Part shown: piece after piece, positions 41,206 to 49,851 of the stretch
How positions within the stretch are numbered: the stretch's first letter is position 1
Layout: the number at the start of each line of letters is the position of its first letter
Assembly: GCF_017874215.1 (NCBI RefSeq)
Contig: NZ_JAGGLB010000040.1
Span: 1 to 64,000, forward strand
Direction of reading: 5' to 3'
From: Paenibacillus eucommiae
Lineage (GTDB): Bacteria > Bacillota > Bacilli > Paenibacillales > NBRC-103111
DNA length: 64,000 nucleotides
Notes under the pieces: model-generated
The model's input: the letters and a program-made list of their open reading frames with translations, nothing else
Told to the model about the DNA's origin: nothing
The model's database searches: none
Made by a program: the position numbers and the translations under genes

Positions 41206-42603
41206 ATGGCTAAACAGATGCCTGATCTTGAAGATTACAAGTATGGTTTCCGGGATGAACATAAATCCATTTTCCAATCTGGTAAAGGCTTAACCCGTGA
41301 AATTGTTGCCGAAATTTCCAGTATGAAGGGCGAACCTGAGTGGATGCTTGATTTCCGCTTGAAATCACTGGAGCAATTTTTCAAAATGCCTATGCCGCGC
41401 TGGGGCGGGAATATGGATGATCTGGATTTCAACGACATCCAATATTACGTAAAGCCTTCCGAGAAGCAAGGTAAAACCTGGGAAGAGGTTCCAACAGAAA
41501 TCAAAGAAACTTTTGATAAGCTGGGTATTCCAGAAGCGGAGCAAAAGTTCCTGGCAGGTGTTTCTGCTCAGTATGAATCCGAGGTTGTTTATCACAGCAT
41601 GCAAAAGGAACTCGAAGATCAAGGGGTTATCTTTACGGATACTGACTCTGCACTTCGTGAATATCCTGAGCTGTTTAGAGAATATTTCGGCACCATCATT
41701 CCTCCAAGTGACAACAAGTTCGCAGCGCTAAACAGCGCCGTTTGGTCCGGAGGAAGCTTCATCTATGTACCGAAGGGTGTTAAATGTGAAGTTCCGCTGC
41801 AAGCGTACTTCCGTATTAATTCCGAGAACATGGGTCAATTTGAGCGTACTTTAATCATTACAGATGAGGACAGCTTCGTTCACTATGTTGAGGGCTGTAC
41901 GGCTCCAATTTACAGCACAAACTCCTTGCACAGCGCGGTTGTTGAAATTATTTGTAAGAAAAATTCCCGTGCCCGCTATACCACGATTCAGAACTGGGCT
42001 CCTAACATTTACAATCTGGTTACTAAGCGTGCAGTGGCTGAGGAAAATGCAACCATGGAGTGGGTAGATGGAAATATCGGCTCTAAGCTGACCATGAAAT
42101 ACCCGGCAGTAGTCCTTAAAGGCCGTGGAGCCAAAGGAATGGTGCTTTCCATTGCAGTTGCAGGCAAAGGCCAGCATCAGGATGCTGGAGCGAAAATGAC
42201 GCATCTGGCTCCAGATACGACATCAACGATCGTCTCCAAATCTATATCGAAGCATGGCGGCAAAGTGACCTATCGCGGATTGGCTTCCTTCGGGCGTAAT
42301 TCTCAAGGATCAAAAGCTAACATTAAATGTGATACGCTGATCATGGATAAACAATCAACATCCGATACTATTCCTTACAATGAAATTATGAATGATAATA
42401 TTACTTTGGAGCATGAAGCAACGGTTTCTAACGTATCTGAGGACCAATTGTTTTATCTGATGAGCCGCGGACTGACCGATGCAGAAGCTACCCAAATGAT
42501 CGTAATGGGCTTCATCGAGCCATTCACGAAAGAGCTTCCGATGGAATATGCTGTAGAGATGAATCGTCTGATCAAATTCGAGATGGAAGGCAGCATCGGG
42601 TAA
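41206..42603 (+). CDS. sufB: Fe-S cluster scaffold protein SufB
   Basis: Main scaffold subunit (465 aa) of the SufBCD complex. Typical stretches: DEHKSIFQSGKGLTREIVAEIS at the start, ALNSAVWSGGSFIYVPKGVKCEVPLQAYFRIN, HYVEGCTAPIYST (Cys conserved), KAKGMVLSIAVAG-like KGRGAKGMVLSIAVAGKGQHQDAGAKM, and the C-terminal LMSRGLTDAEATQMIVMGFIEPF. AGGAGGT lies before the ATG. Last gene of the suf operon; a long hairpin follows. Confidence 0.97.
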   Translation: MAKQMPDLEDYKYGFRDEHKSIFQSGKGLTREIVAEISSMKGEPEWMLDFRLKSLEQFFKMPMPRWGGNMDDLDFNDIQYYVKPSEKQGKTWEEVPTEIKETFDKLGIPEAEQKFLAGVSAQYESEVVYHSMQKELEDQGVIFTDTDSALREYPELFREYFGTIIPPSDNKFAALNSAVWSGGSFIYVPKGVKCEVPLQAYFRINSENMGQFERTLIITDEDSFVHYVEGCTAPIYSTNSLHSAVVEIICKKNSRARYTTIQNWAPNIYNLVTKRAVAEENATMEWVDGNIGSKLTMKYPAVVLKGRGAKGMVLSIAVAGKGQHQDAGAKMTHLAPDTTSTIVSKSISKHGGKVTYRGLASFGRNSQGSKANIKCDTLIMDKQSTSDTIPYNEIMNDNITLEHEATVSNVSEDQLFYLMSRGLTDAEATQMIVMGFIEPFTKELPMEYAVEMNRLIKFEMEGSIG

Positions 42604-42675
42604 GATTTACTAAAGTTTATAAAGTAATCACTTACTAATGTAATCTTACTGCTGTTTTTTCACCGTAACATATAG

Positions 42676-42735
42676 AAACGTGTTTGTCATGACTGTCACG
42701 CTTGCGTGTAAAGTTATGGCGAACACGTTTTTTTA
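42676..42735 (+). terminator. Terminator of the suf operon
   Basis: An outer stem AACGTGTT (42677-42684) and AACACGTT (42722-42729) encloses further pairs, including CACGC-tt-GCGTG, and is followed by seven T residues. Confidence 0.75.
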
Positions 42736-42817
42736 TTATCAATTAGACGCACTACAGTTTTACAGCAGTGAAGGGTTGTGATTTTGAAATGTTTGGGTAA
42801 TGAAATCTATACGATGC

Positions 42818-43465
42818 TGGTAGTCCGTTTGGGTGTGACACGTTCGGCACTGTGTAGCTGAGTCGGAATGGCTGTGGAAGGAAGAATGTCAGTAGCAGCT
42901 AAATAGCAGTTTTAGTAGCAAGTCCGTCGTCCGCCGAAATGAGCGTATGCTCCACTTAACAATGTATTTCATCGTTAAAGCAAGGCTTCCAGGTCAATCC
43001 GTCAAGTTAACGATGATTTTCATCGTTAAAAGAGGACGAATGGCCTCTCAGGGTGGTTAAAAGGGATTTTAACGATGTTTTTCATCGTTAAAACTGGATG
43101 TGGAGAGGACCTGATGCTTTTAACGATGAAAAACATCGTTAAAGTATCAGGTCCTCCTCAGCTGTGCGGGCTCTTCTTCCCTAGCCCCTTTGAACGCCAG
43201 GAGATCATTTACCAACCATGAAAAAACCTTGCTAGCTGTCCGTTTGAGCTTGGTGTTTCTGCGATTCGTGCAATTGTAGCTAAAGAGAGGGAATGGATGT
43301 GGGCGGAAGAGCGATAGCGTCCGCATTTAAAGATTTGTTTCTACCTTCTCATTCATTCCATTCAAGGGAACAAATCTTTAACAGCGGCTGGAGCCCACAG
43401 CTATTCCCTCCGTACGCACCCAAGCTGGGAACACGTACATCAAAGGACGCAGCAAGGTGTTTTTC
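42818..43465. repeat. Composite intergenic repeat, locus C (longest copy)
   Basis: About 650 bp without a gene, made of recognisable modules: TGGTAGTCCGTT (42818), CCGCCGAAATGAGCGT before C1, the four-palindrome array, a GTCCGTTTGAG stretch near 43240, GGCGGAAGAGCGATAGCGTCCGC near 43300, a widely spaced inverted pair TTTAAAGATTTGTT / GGAACAAATCTTTAA (about 43337-43384), then GGAGCCCACAGCTATTCCCTCC and TCAAAGGACGC (about 43390-43450) ending AAGGTGTTTTT. Loci A and B carry subsets of these modules. The remaining DNA up to 43582 shows nothing clear. Confidence 0.75.
42955..43143. repeat. Palindrome array C (four copies)
   Basis: C1 42955-42979 (arms CTTAACAATG / CATCGTTAAA, loop TATTT), C2 43006-43030 (GTTAACGATG / CATCGTTAAA, loop ATTTT), C3 43068-43092 (perfect arms, loop TTTTT), C4 43119-43143 (perfect arms, loop AAAAA). 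Start-to-start steps are 51, 62 and 51 bp. The spacers match those of array E position by position (TCAATCCGTCA in the first, GGTGGTTAAAAGGGAT in the second, ACCTGATGCT in the third). Confidence 0.95.
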
Positions 43466-43582
43466 TTAGAACATGCCGTCATTTGGAATATTTGGGGCTA
43501 CCCGCACAAGTATATTTAGGGGCTTCTTGTCTCAACCTATACAAGGCATCTAAACTAAATGGACCAAAGGAGCAGGAATCCC

Positions 43583-44611
43583 ATGCGGAAAGTGTTTAAA
43601 CAAGCAGCTATAACAGCAGGCGTTGTTGCTTTAGTAATGACATCAGCATGCAGCAGCCAAAACGTGCAGCCCAAAGGAAATATGGAATCCAAAACAGCAC
43701 CACAAAAAGAAAATTTAATACACATGCAAAGTAATAGCGAAGGAACTGTGGAACTGACCAAGATTGGCAATGATGAGTATGTATCTGCCCAGAAGCTGAT
43801 TGAAATTCTTGGTTATAACAGCAAATGGAAAAGTCCGCAGAAAGTATTACAGCTTGGTGATAATGATGCAAATTATGAACTGAGCGTAGACTCGACGAAA
43901 GCAAGCAAAGGCGGCAATACGATTGATATCAGCAAACCAATTGTGCTTCAGGGGGAAGAGGCGTACATACCTGTGTCCGCTTTAAAAGATTTGTTCCAAG
44001 AGGATATGTCCTTTGATGTGAACGGAGGCCAGCTGCGTCTTCATCCATCCCTGAAGAGCGTTTCGGCAGATATTGGAGAAGAGAAATCAAGTCAAACAGA
44101 CAGAGTCGAATTAAAATTCAGTGATGATCCTGCTGATCCCGCCAAAAAATCAGGAGCAGCAGCTTCAAAAAAGACAAGTGCTGCTCTTGAATCCATTCCT
44201 GCACTGAAAAATGTAGATAATAATGAGCTTATTCGTCAAGCAGAACAATATATAGGTGTTAAATATGAATTTGGTACAGGAGCTTATCCGCAATCAGGTA
44301 ATTTTGACTGTTCTACCTTTACCCAGTACATTTATGGGAAGCACGGAATTGAACTGCCGAGACTTGCCCGTCAGCAAGCTCAGTCAGGTGTTGAAATCAG
44401 CCGAAAAAATTTACGTGTTGGAGACTTGCTGTTTTTCTATGTACCAGGCCGCTTTAAAACGAATCAAACGGTTGGACATGTTGGCATATATATGGGAGAT
44501 ATGAAGATGATCCATGCTTCTCCCAAGCCAAAGGACGGTGTGCAGATTACTAATATCGGGAAGCCTTACTGGGAAGAGACGTTCTTACGGGCCAAAAGGG
44601 TAGCAGATTAA
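43583..44611 (+). CDS. NlpC/P60 (C40) peptidase lipoprotein
   Basis: An outside-facing lipoprotein (342 aa) expected to cut cell-wall stem peptides. Signal peptide with lipobox TSAC (Cys about residue 23), then a copper-amine-oxidase-N-like domain (EYVSAQKLIEILGYNSKWKS to LRLHPS, residues about 65-155), a charged linker, and an NlpC/P60 domain with catalytic Cys in GNFDCSTFTQYIYG and His in VGHVGIYMGDMKMIHASP. ATG 43583 has AAAGGAG about 10 bp upstream; an in-frame ATG 24 bp earlier lacks one and would spoil the signal peptide. Wall remodelling in vegetative or sporulating cells is the likely use. Confidence 0.9.
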   Translation: MRKVFKQAAITAGVVALVMTSACSSQNVQPKGNMESKTAPQKENLIHMQSNSEGTVELTKIGNDEYVSAQKLIEILGYNSKWKSPQKVLQLGDNDANYELSVDSTKASKGGNTIDISKPIVLQGEEAYIPVSALKDLFQEDMSFDVNGGQLRLHPSLKSVSADIGEEKSSQTDRVELKFSDDPADPAKKSGAAASKKTSAALESIPALKNVDNNELIRQAEQYIGVKYEFGTGAYPQSGNFDCSTFTQYIYGKHGIELPRLARQQAQSGVEISRKNLRVGDLLFFYVPGRFKTNQTVGHVGIYMGDMKMIHASPKPKDGVQITNIGKPYWEETFLRAKRVAD

Positions 44612-44616
44612 TCTGC

Positions 44617-45669
44617 TTACATGGCAATCAGTTCAATCTCTAAATGAGCCTCCTCCGATAAATTAATGAAATCTTCTCCAATTTGAACTAGCGGCTTAAA
44701 GTAATCGGAAGGATTCGTCATGACAATAATACCTTTTCTTCCGTCTGACAATACAACCTTTTTCCCTATAAAATTAGGAATCATATGCTGGATGAAAACC
44801 TGAGTAGCCCGCGGATCAAGCTCTCCAAAGCTCATCCGGTGCAGTTCCTTAAGTACGAAAAGAAGGTCCTTTTTTTCCTGATAAACACGGTTTGAAATCA
44901 TTGCACTATATATATCGGCAACGGCTACGATTTTGGCATAAGGATGAATGTCAGGGCCCTTAATACCGTGTGGATAGCCTTTCCCGTCAAGACGTTCATG
45001 ATGCTGTAGAGCGGTTAAAGAAAGACATTCTTCATGAAACGACTGCTGGATGATTTCAAATCCGTAAGTTGTATGCTTTTTAATTTCATTGTACTCACTC
45101 TCAGTTAACCGGCCGGGTTTCTTCAAGATAGTATTATCAATCCTGCACTTGCCAATATCGTGAAGATACCCGGCTTTACCAATAAGCAAGGCCTCTTCTT
45201 CTGATTTATGGAGCCATTTGGCTATATAATAGGAGAGCATGCCAACTTGAACACTATGCTGATACGTATAGTCATCTTTGCTGTTCAATGATAATAATAA
45301 CGAAACCACATCCTTCTGCTGCTGAAAGCTATGAATCAAGGGGTTAAAGGAGGCCTCTACAATCTCTTGGCGAATCACACCCTCTAGATCGGCGCTTCGA
45401 AATAAATCCTTGATGCCAGTAATAGCATCCGCAAAAGTCATTTCCTGTTCTAATTGATTTTGATTAAGGATTATAGCGCTTTCAATTTCAAAGGTGTGCG
45501 TGGCACCTCTTGGAGAGATATCCACGTATTCAATATCATGGAGAATCAGCTTTTGAATGTCTGCTGGTTCTATGAACGTCCCGGCAGAAAGAACGTTTAA
45601 TCCTACTGAGTTAAAAGTGTCACTGATCAGACGGTCAGCAGCTTGAAGCTGCAACACATGAATCCTCAT
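44617..45669 (-). CDS. HD-GYP domain phosphodiesterase
   Basis: A 350-aa protein of the group that splits c-di-GMP. The N-terminal about 110 residues are a variable sensor-like part. The HD-GYP domain holds HDIGKCRIDNTILKKPGRLT (HD pair) and LQHHERLDGKGYPHGIKG, the full HHExxDGxGYPxG signature, then KIVAVADIYSAM. GGGGA precedes the ATG by 7 bp. It is convergent with the NlpC/P60 gene (5-bp gap). A related HD-GYP gene lies at 51.1 kb. Confidence 0.93.
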   Translation of the reverse strand: MRIHVLQLQAADRLISDTFNSVGLNVLSAGTFIEPADIQKLILHDIEYVDISPRGATHTFEIESAIILNQNQLEQEMTFADAITGIKDLFRSADLEGVIRQEIVEASFNPLIHSFQQQKDVVSLLLSLNSKDDYTYQHSVQVGMLSYYIAKWLHKSEEEALLIGKAGYLHDIGKCRIDNTILKKPGRLTESEYNEIKKHTTYGFEIIQQSFHEECLSLTALQHHERLDGKGYPHGIKGPDIHPYAKIVAVADIYSAMISNRVYQEKKDLLFVLKELHRMSFGELDPRATQVFIQHMIPNFIGKKVVLSDGRKGIIVMTNPSDYFKPLVQIGEDFINLSEEAHLEIELIAM

Positions 45670-45757
45670 ATAGAATCCCCTTTTAAAATCTAGATGTTGG
45701 TTATTGGTTACAATTACCTAAATTTTATCAGGTTGCTATAAAGTTGGCAATATTTGT

Positions 45758-46828
45758 TTACATGCCAATATAACGGGCGTATAGATTCTTAGCTTTTATC
45801 ACATCACTAGTTCCTTGAATAAGCACTCTGCCGTTGGGAAAAAGCACTAATGCTAGGTTCGGTTTGGCTTGAAACCTTAAGAGAAAACGATTTCTCTGAA
45901 CTGGCCCCAGCGCTGCTAACCGGGCTTCCCATGCCTCCAGGGAGAAGTTTTGTTCTTGTAAAGGCAGGATTTGCACGGTATCACGGCCGCATAAGGTTTG
46001 GATGGTCTCACTTTCATGCTGCGCATGTAAATATTCGAATTGCTGGAGCGCGCATGCCGGACAATCTTCTTTGCGGGCTGAAGCAACCTTGATCGAGGAG
46101 CTTTGATTAAACCAGAGATCCCATTGCTGCATGTTTAAATTTAAATGATCGGTATCCCCGACCAGCAGTTTTAAAGCTTCAGTAGCTTGAAATGACGCTA
46201 CGACATGGATAATGCCGCCTATAACTCCAGCCGTATCGCATGTATCCATGGTGCCAGCGGCAGGGGCCTGGGGAAACAGACAGCGGAGGCAGGGGGTCTG
46301 TCCTGGGACTATAGTTAGAGCTACTCCTCTTGATGCGACTGCGCCACCATATATCCAGGGAACACAAAGCTTGGTGCAGGTGTCATTTATTAAAAAGCGT
46401 ACAGAAAAGTTATCGGTGCCATCCAGCACCAGATCGACACCGTCAAGCAGCTTTTCCGCATTTGTGCTGTTTAGGTCCGTTACATGGGCCTCGATAGTGA
46501 TGAGTGAATTCACAGCACGAAGCCTCTCCGCGGCCGCTTCCGCTTTTGGAGCGTTGTTGTAAGCGTCCTGCTCATCATAAAGCATCTGCCGCTGCAAATT
46601 GCTCGTTTCTACAAAGTCACGATCAATCAAACGGACATATCCTACACCTGCGCGTACGATATGATTGGCAAGTACAGTTCCTAGAGCACCCATGCCTACG
46701 ATAGCTACCTTGGCCGACCCAAGCTTACGCTGCCCACTTTCGCCGATAGGTGAGAATAATGTCTGTCTGGAGTATCGCTTATCTATTTGCTGCTCTTGCT
46801 GCTCATGCTTTTCTTGCTTTGTTTCCAT
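45758..46828 (-). CDS. moeB: ThiF/MoeB-type adenylyltransferase
   Basis: E1-like enzyme (356 aa) that adenylates the C-terminal glycine of a ubiquitin-like sulfur carrier. It has VGMGALGTVLANHIVRAGVG (ATP-binding), LIDRDFVETSNLQRQMLY, DGTDNFSVRFLINDTC, and a zinc Cys set (TPCLRCLFPQAP and CPACAL). The last about 90 residues form an extra beta/alpha domain (ILPLQEQNFSLEAWEARLAA ... FPNGRVLIQGTSD), also seen in some Firmicute MoeB/ThiF proteins. It lies 42 bp after a MoaD-MoaE fusion gene, so molybdopterin synthesis rather than thiamine is the likely role. Confidence 0.88.
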   Translation of the reverse strand: METKQEKHEQQEQQIDKRYSRQTLFSPIGESGQRKLGSAKVAIVGMGALGTVLANHIVRAGVGYVRLIDRDFVETSNLQRQMLYDEQDAYNNAPKAEAAAERLRAVNSLITIEAHVTDLNSTNAEKLLDGVDLVLDGTDNFSVRFLINDTCTKLCVPWIYGGAVASRGVALTIVPGQTPCLRCLFPQAPAAGTMDTCDTAGVIGGIIHVVASFQATEALKLLVGDTDHLNLNMQQWDLWFNQSSSIKVASARKEDCPACALQQFEYLHAQHESETIQTLCGRDTVQILPLQEQNFSLEAWEARLAALGPVQRNRFLLRFQAKPNLALVLFPNGRVLIQGTSDVIKAKNLYARYIGM

Positions 46829-46870
46829 AACCTATGAGCTCACTCCTTAATTTCCTTAATTTCCTTAATT

Positions 46871-47620
46871 TCATTGATTTAATGATTCAGTCGGATTCCA
46901 GGGGCCGCTTTGGCTTCCTTTCCATTCGGAGCCGTCTTCCCAAACTTCTTTTTTCCAAATCGGAACGATTTGTTTCAGTCTTTCAATGGCATAGCGGCTC
47001 GCCTCGTAGCAATCTGCCCGGTGGGGAGAAGAAATGGCGATGACAACGCTCGTCTCTCCAATACCGACTTGTCCAAGCCGATGAGCGATAGCACATAGCA
47101 CTCCAGGCCATTTCTGTTCGGCTTCCCCGCCGATTTGTTCCATCATTTTCAATGCCATAGGAACATAAGCTTCATACTCCAGCAGCAGTGTTCGTTGTCC
47201 ATATGTGAATTCCCGGGTAGTTCCCACGAATGCAAGTGTAGCTCCGTTATTTGGAATAATAACTTTGCTTGTTATGGTTTCGATCTGGATAGGCTCATAA
47301 GTAATCGTGTATCTAGGCATTAATGCAGTCGGGGGATCCTCTGTACAGCTATCTTTAGCGGAAGCACCTTGCCCTCCTGATACAGGTGGGATCAAGGCGA
47401 TTTCATCGGATTCCGAAATGATCTCGGCCTCATTCGCATATGCTTGATTAACGGCAAAGAAACACGAGCTAAGCAGGCCGGAGGCAGCAGGGAATTGTTC
47501 AATAAGAGCTTTCTTCAGGTCGGAGACTGTTAAGGCTGTATCCTGATCGATATCCATAGTAAGTACCGAAGCACCCATAAGCTCAACAAGGCCTGCGAAG
47601 AGTTGAATTTGAATCTTCAT
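46871..47620 (-). CDS. moaDE: MoaD-MoaE fusion, both subunits of molybdopterin synthase
   Basis: The first about 85 residues are MoaD-like (IQIQLFAGLVELMGASVLTMD, ending IPPVSGGQ); after a 25-residue linker the rest is MoaE (TLAFVGTTREFTYGQRTLLLEYEAYVPMALKMMEQIG, IAHRLGQVGIGETSVVIAISSPHRADCYEASRYAIERLKQIVPIWKKEVWEDGSEW with the conserved Arg/Lys residues). A free C-terminal Gly-Gly is needed in MoaD for thiocarboxylation, but here GG is internal, so cleavage after GG, as reported for MoaX, is expected. ATG 47620 has AAGGA upstream; the in-frame TTG 18 bp earlier does not. Confidence 0.9.
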   Translation of the reverse strand: MKIQIQLFAGLVELMGASVLTMDIDQDTALTVSDLKKALIEQFPAASGLLSSCFFAVNQAYANEAEIISESDEIALIPPVSGGQGASAKDSCTEDPPTALMPRYTITYEPIQIETITSKVIIPNNGATLAFVGTTREFTYGQRTLLLEYEAYVPMALKMMEQIGGEAEQKWPGVLCAIAHRLGQVGIGETSVVIAISSPHRADCYEASRYAIERLKQIVPIWKKEVWEDGSEWKGSQSGPWNPTESLNQ

Positions 47621-47688
47621 AGCTACTATCCTTTCCAAGCATTAATGATGTTGATTTCACATCAGCATATCATATTTTAGGGAGGAAA

Positions 47689-47697
47689 TGGTATAAT
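47689..47697 (+). promoter_or_regulatory. Extended -10 promoter
   Basis: TGGTATAAT, a consensus extended -10, lies 32 bp before the start of the next gene. No strong -35 is visible. Confidence 0.55.
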
Positions 47698-47728
47698 GTT
47701 TGGATAGCATACAGGAAGGATTGTTAAG

Positions 47729-48211
47729 ATGAATATACAAGGAAACATACAAGTGAACATACAAGTGACAGATTCGAAAATAGAAAATGAAGTGTTCAGC
47801 CTGGAACAATTCACGGCTTCAGCCCCTCTGCATATATCAGCATCGGAGAGGGTGCCAGGTGTTCAGGGTGATGCGATAGATGTGAAAGCCTGGTACAAGG
47901 CCTGGAAGTACAAGCATGGGGCAGAGAATGTCCCTGACCCTACTCATCTGAAGGTGGAGGGGACGGATCAGTTTCAAGCGATTGTGCCATGGGCTGAGCT
48001 CGACTTGGCCTTTCTGTTATATGCTCAGGACGGCCATGCCTTAGAAAAGGGATACCCTATTCGGTTATATGTGCCAGACGGGAGCAGTGAATGCTTGAAT
48101 GTAAAAAGTGTCATCAAGTTGTGGTTTCTTCATGAAGCGTCGTTAGGTGCTAAAGCTGCTTACGGATTTAAAAATACGATGACTGTCGATGAGCTTAAGC
48201 TAAATAAATAA
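47729..48211 (+). CDS. Small molybdopterin-binding-domain-like protein
   Basis: A 160-aa protein without signal peptide. The core AIDVKAWYKAWKYKHG, THLKVEGTDQFQAIVPWAELDLAFLLYAQDGHALEKGYPIRLYVPDGSSECLNVKSVIKLWFL resembles the C-terminal part of the oxidoreductase molybdopterin-binding (sulfite oxidase) fold, where GYPxRLxVP and K-S/N-V-K are typical. It lacks most of the catalytic region including the Moco cysteine. Divergent from the molybdopterin genes, which supports a link to that cofactor, but function is unknown. Confidence 0.7.
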   Translation: MNIQGNIQVNIQVTDSKIENEVFSLEQFTASAPLHISASERVPGVQGDAIDVKAWYKAWKYKHGAENVPDPTHLKVEGTDQFQAIVPWAELDLAFLLYAQDGHALEKGYPIRLYVPDGSSECLNVKSVIKLWFLHEASLGAKAAYGFKNTMTVDELKLNK

Positions 48212-48280
48212 ATACCAAATAAATAAATAGAGAGAGATTTATATCAGGGGTCCATGTTAATAAACACGGAGGTGGCACTG

Positions 48281-49723
48281 GTGCCGGATAAGCTGCAGAG
48301 ACTGGTTGTTTTGCATACGAACGATTTACATAGTCATTTTGAACAAATGCCTAAGGTGGCGGCTTATTTTAACCAGGTTAGGGAGAGAGAAACCTTGGAT
48401 TGTACGCTTACGCTAGATATAGGAGATCATATGGATCGCGGACGTCCTGAAACCGAAGGCACTGGGGGGATCGCCAATCTGGAAATTATGAATGCTACCG
48501 GCTATGAAGCTATGGTTTTCGGTAACAATGAAGGCCTGACATTTACGCCTGAATCTCTAGGTGAAACGGTCCGTGAGTATGCCAGTTTTCCCGTTATAGG
48601 TAGCAATTTGCTAGATAAAAAGACGGAGATTACTCCGGATTTCATGGTCCCTTATCATATTATCCACAAGTCCGGGCTGCGCATTGGTTTAATTGGAGTT
48701 ACGGCTGCCTTTGCGGAATATTATCATTTATTAGGCTGGCAGGTTACGGATCCCCTGCAGGCTGTTGCACATTATACAGGTCTGCTGCGTCCTGATGTGG
48801 AGGTGCTGATCGTGTTGTCTCATCTGGGTTTAAGGATGGATGAGCAGATGGCCAATGAGATAGAGGGCATCGATCTCATTCTAGGTGCTCATACGCATCA
48901 TTTGCTGGAAGAGCCGCTATTTCTCAGCGGCACCTATGTATGCGCGGCCGGCAAATTCGGCCAATATGCCGGCCATATCGAGCTCGCCTACGATCCGGCT
49001 GAAGGCCGGATCCGCGAGCTCGAGGGCCGCGTCGTAGACCTCGCGGCCCAAGACAACGACAGCAGCGTATCCGCGCTGCTGCAGCATTATCAGGCGTCCG
49101 CCAGCGCAGCGCTGGACGTGGAGGTCACGAGGCTGCGGCAGCCGCTCAGCATCGATTGGTACGGCGAATCCCCACTGGGCAACCTCGTTGCCGCGGGGCT
49201 TCGCCGTTGGACCAGCGCCGACATCGGCCTGGTCAACAGCGGGCAGCTCCTTCAGGGGCTGAAGGAGGGAAGGATCACGCGCGGGCAGCTGCTGGACATC
49301 TGCCCGGGCCCGATCAATCCCTGCCGATTCCTGCTGAGCGGCAGGGATCTGTTGCAGGCGCTCGAGGAGTCGCTGCTCGAGGAGTTCCGCACCAAGCGGA
49401 TCCGCGGCTTGGGCTTTCGCGGGGAGGTGCTTGGCGCTATCAGTCTCGACGGCATGCACGTTGAGTTTGATCCAGCACGGGAACCGTATCATCAGATCGT
49501 CTCCGTTAGGGTAGGTGACAGCCCGCTTGAAACGAATCGTGATTATCTCGTTGGCACGATCGATATGTTTGCGTTTGGCTCCGGCTATCTTTCACTGAAG
49601 CTGGGTAAACAGGTCGAATATCTCCTGCCTGAATTTCTGCGTGACGTCCTTGCTGCGGAGCTTCAGAATGAGCAATCGATCCATACAAGTCTGACCTCCC
49701 GTCATTGGACGATGAGCAGTTAG
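48281..49723 (+). CDS. yunD: YunD-like metallophosphatase/5'-nucleotidase
   Basis: Bifunctional-type nucleotidase (480 aa) with an N-terminal metal-binding domain (VVLHTNDLHSHF, DIGDHMDRGR, FGNNEGL where GNHE/D is usual, VLSHLG, GAHTHH) and a C-terminal 5'-nucleotidase domain (GESPLGNLVAAGLRRWTSADIGLVNSGQLLQGL, TIDMFAFGSGY). No signal peptide, so it acts in the cytoplasm, as YunD does. GTG 48281 has CGGAGG eight bases upstream and gives a start close to YunD; the longer ATG form lacks a site. The middle of the gene (about 48,940-49,440) is markedly richer in G+C than its flanks. Confidence 0.88.
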   Translation: MPDKLQRLVVLHTNDLHSHFEQMPKVAAYFNQVRERETLDCTLTLDIGDHMDRGRPETEGTGGIANLEIMNATGYEAMVFGNNEGLTFTPESLGETVREYASFPVIGSNLLDKKTEITPDFMVPYHIIHKSGLRIGLIGVTAAFAEYYHLLGWQVTDPLQAVAHYTGLLRPDVEVLIVLSHLGLRMDEQMANEIEGIDLILGAHTHHLLEEPLFLSGTYVCAAGKFGQYAGHIELAYDPAEGRIRELEGRVVDLAAQDNDSSVSALLQHYQASASAALDVEVTRLRQPLSIDWYGESPLGNLVAAGLRRWTSADIGLVNSGQLLQGLKEGRITRGQLLDICPGPINPCRFLLSGRDLLQALEESLLEEFRTKRIRGLGFRGEVLGAISLDGMHVEFDPAREPYHQIVSVRVGDSPLETNRDYLVGTIDMFAFGSGYLSLKLGKQVEYLLPEFLRDVLAAELQNEQSIHTSLTSRHWTMSS

Positions 49724-49851
49724 ACCTTTGAGGGCATTTTTTGCAGAAGTTGTCAGCGTGGTATGAATGGGAGTAGAATAATATAGGCTTGTATGAAATA
49801 TTGTTTATAATATGCTATGAAATGTTGTAAGAAATAAGCTAAGGAGGCATT

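Noticed and set aside
42955..43143. Palindrome arrays as CRISPR arrays
   Set aside because: Repeats are short perfect palindromes, spacers are conserved between distant loci instead of unique, steps alternate 51/62 bp and no cas gene is present.
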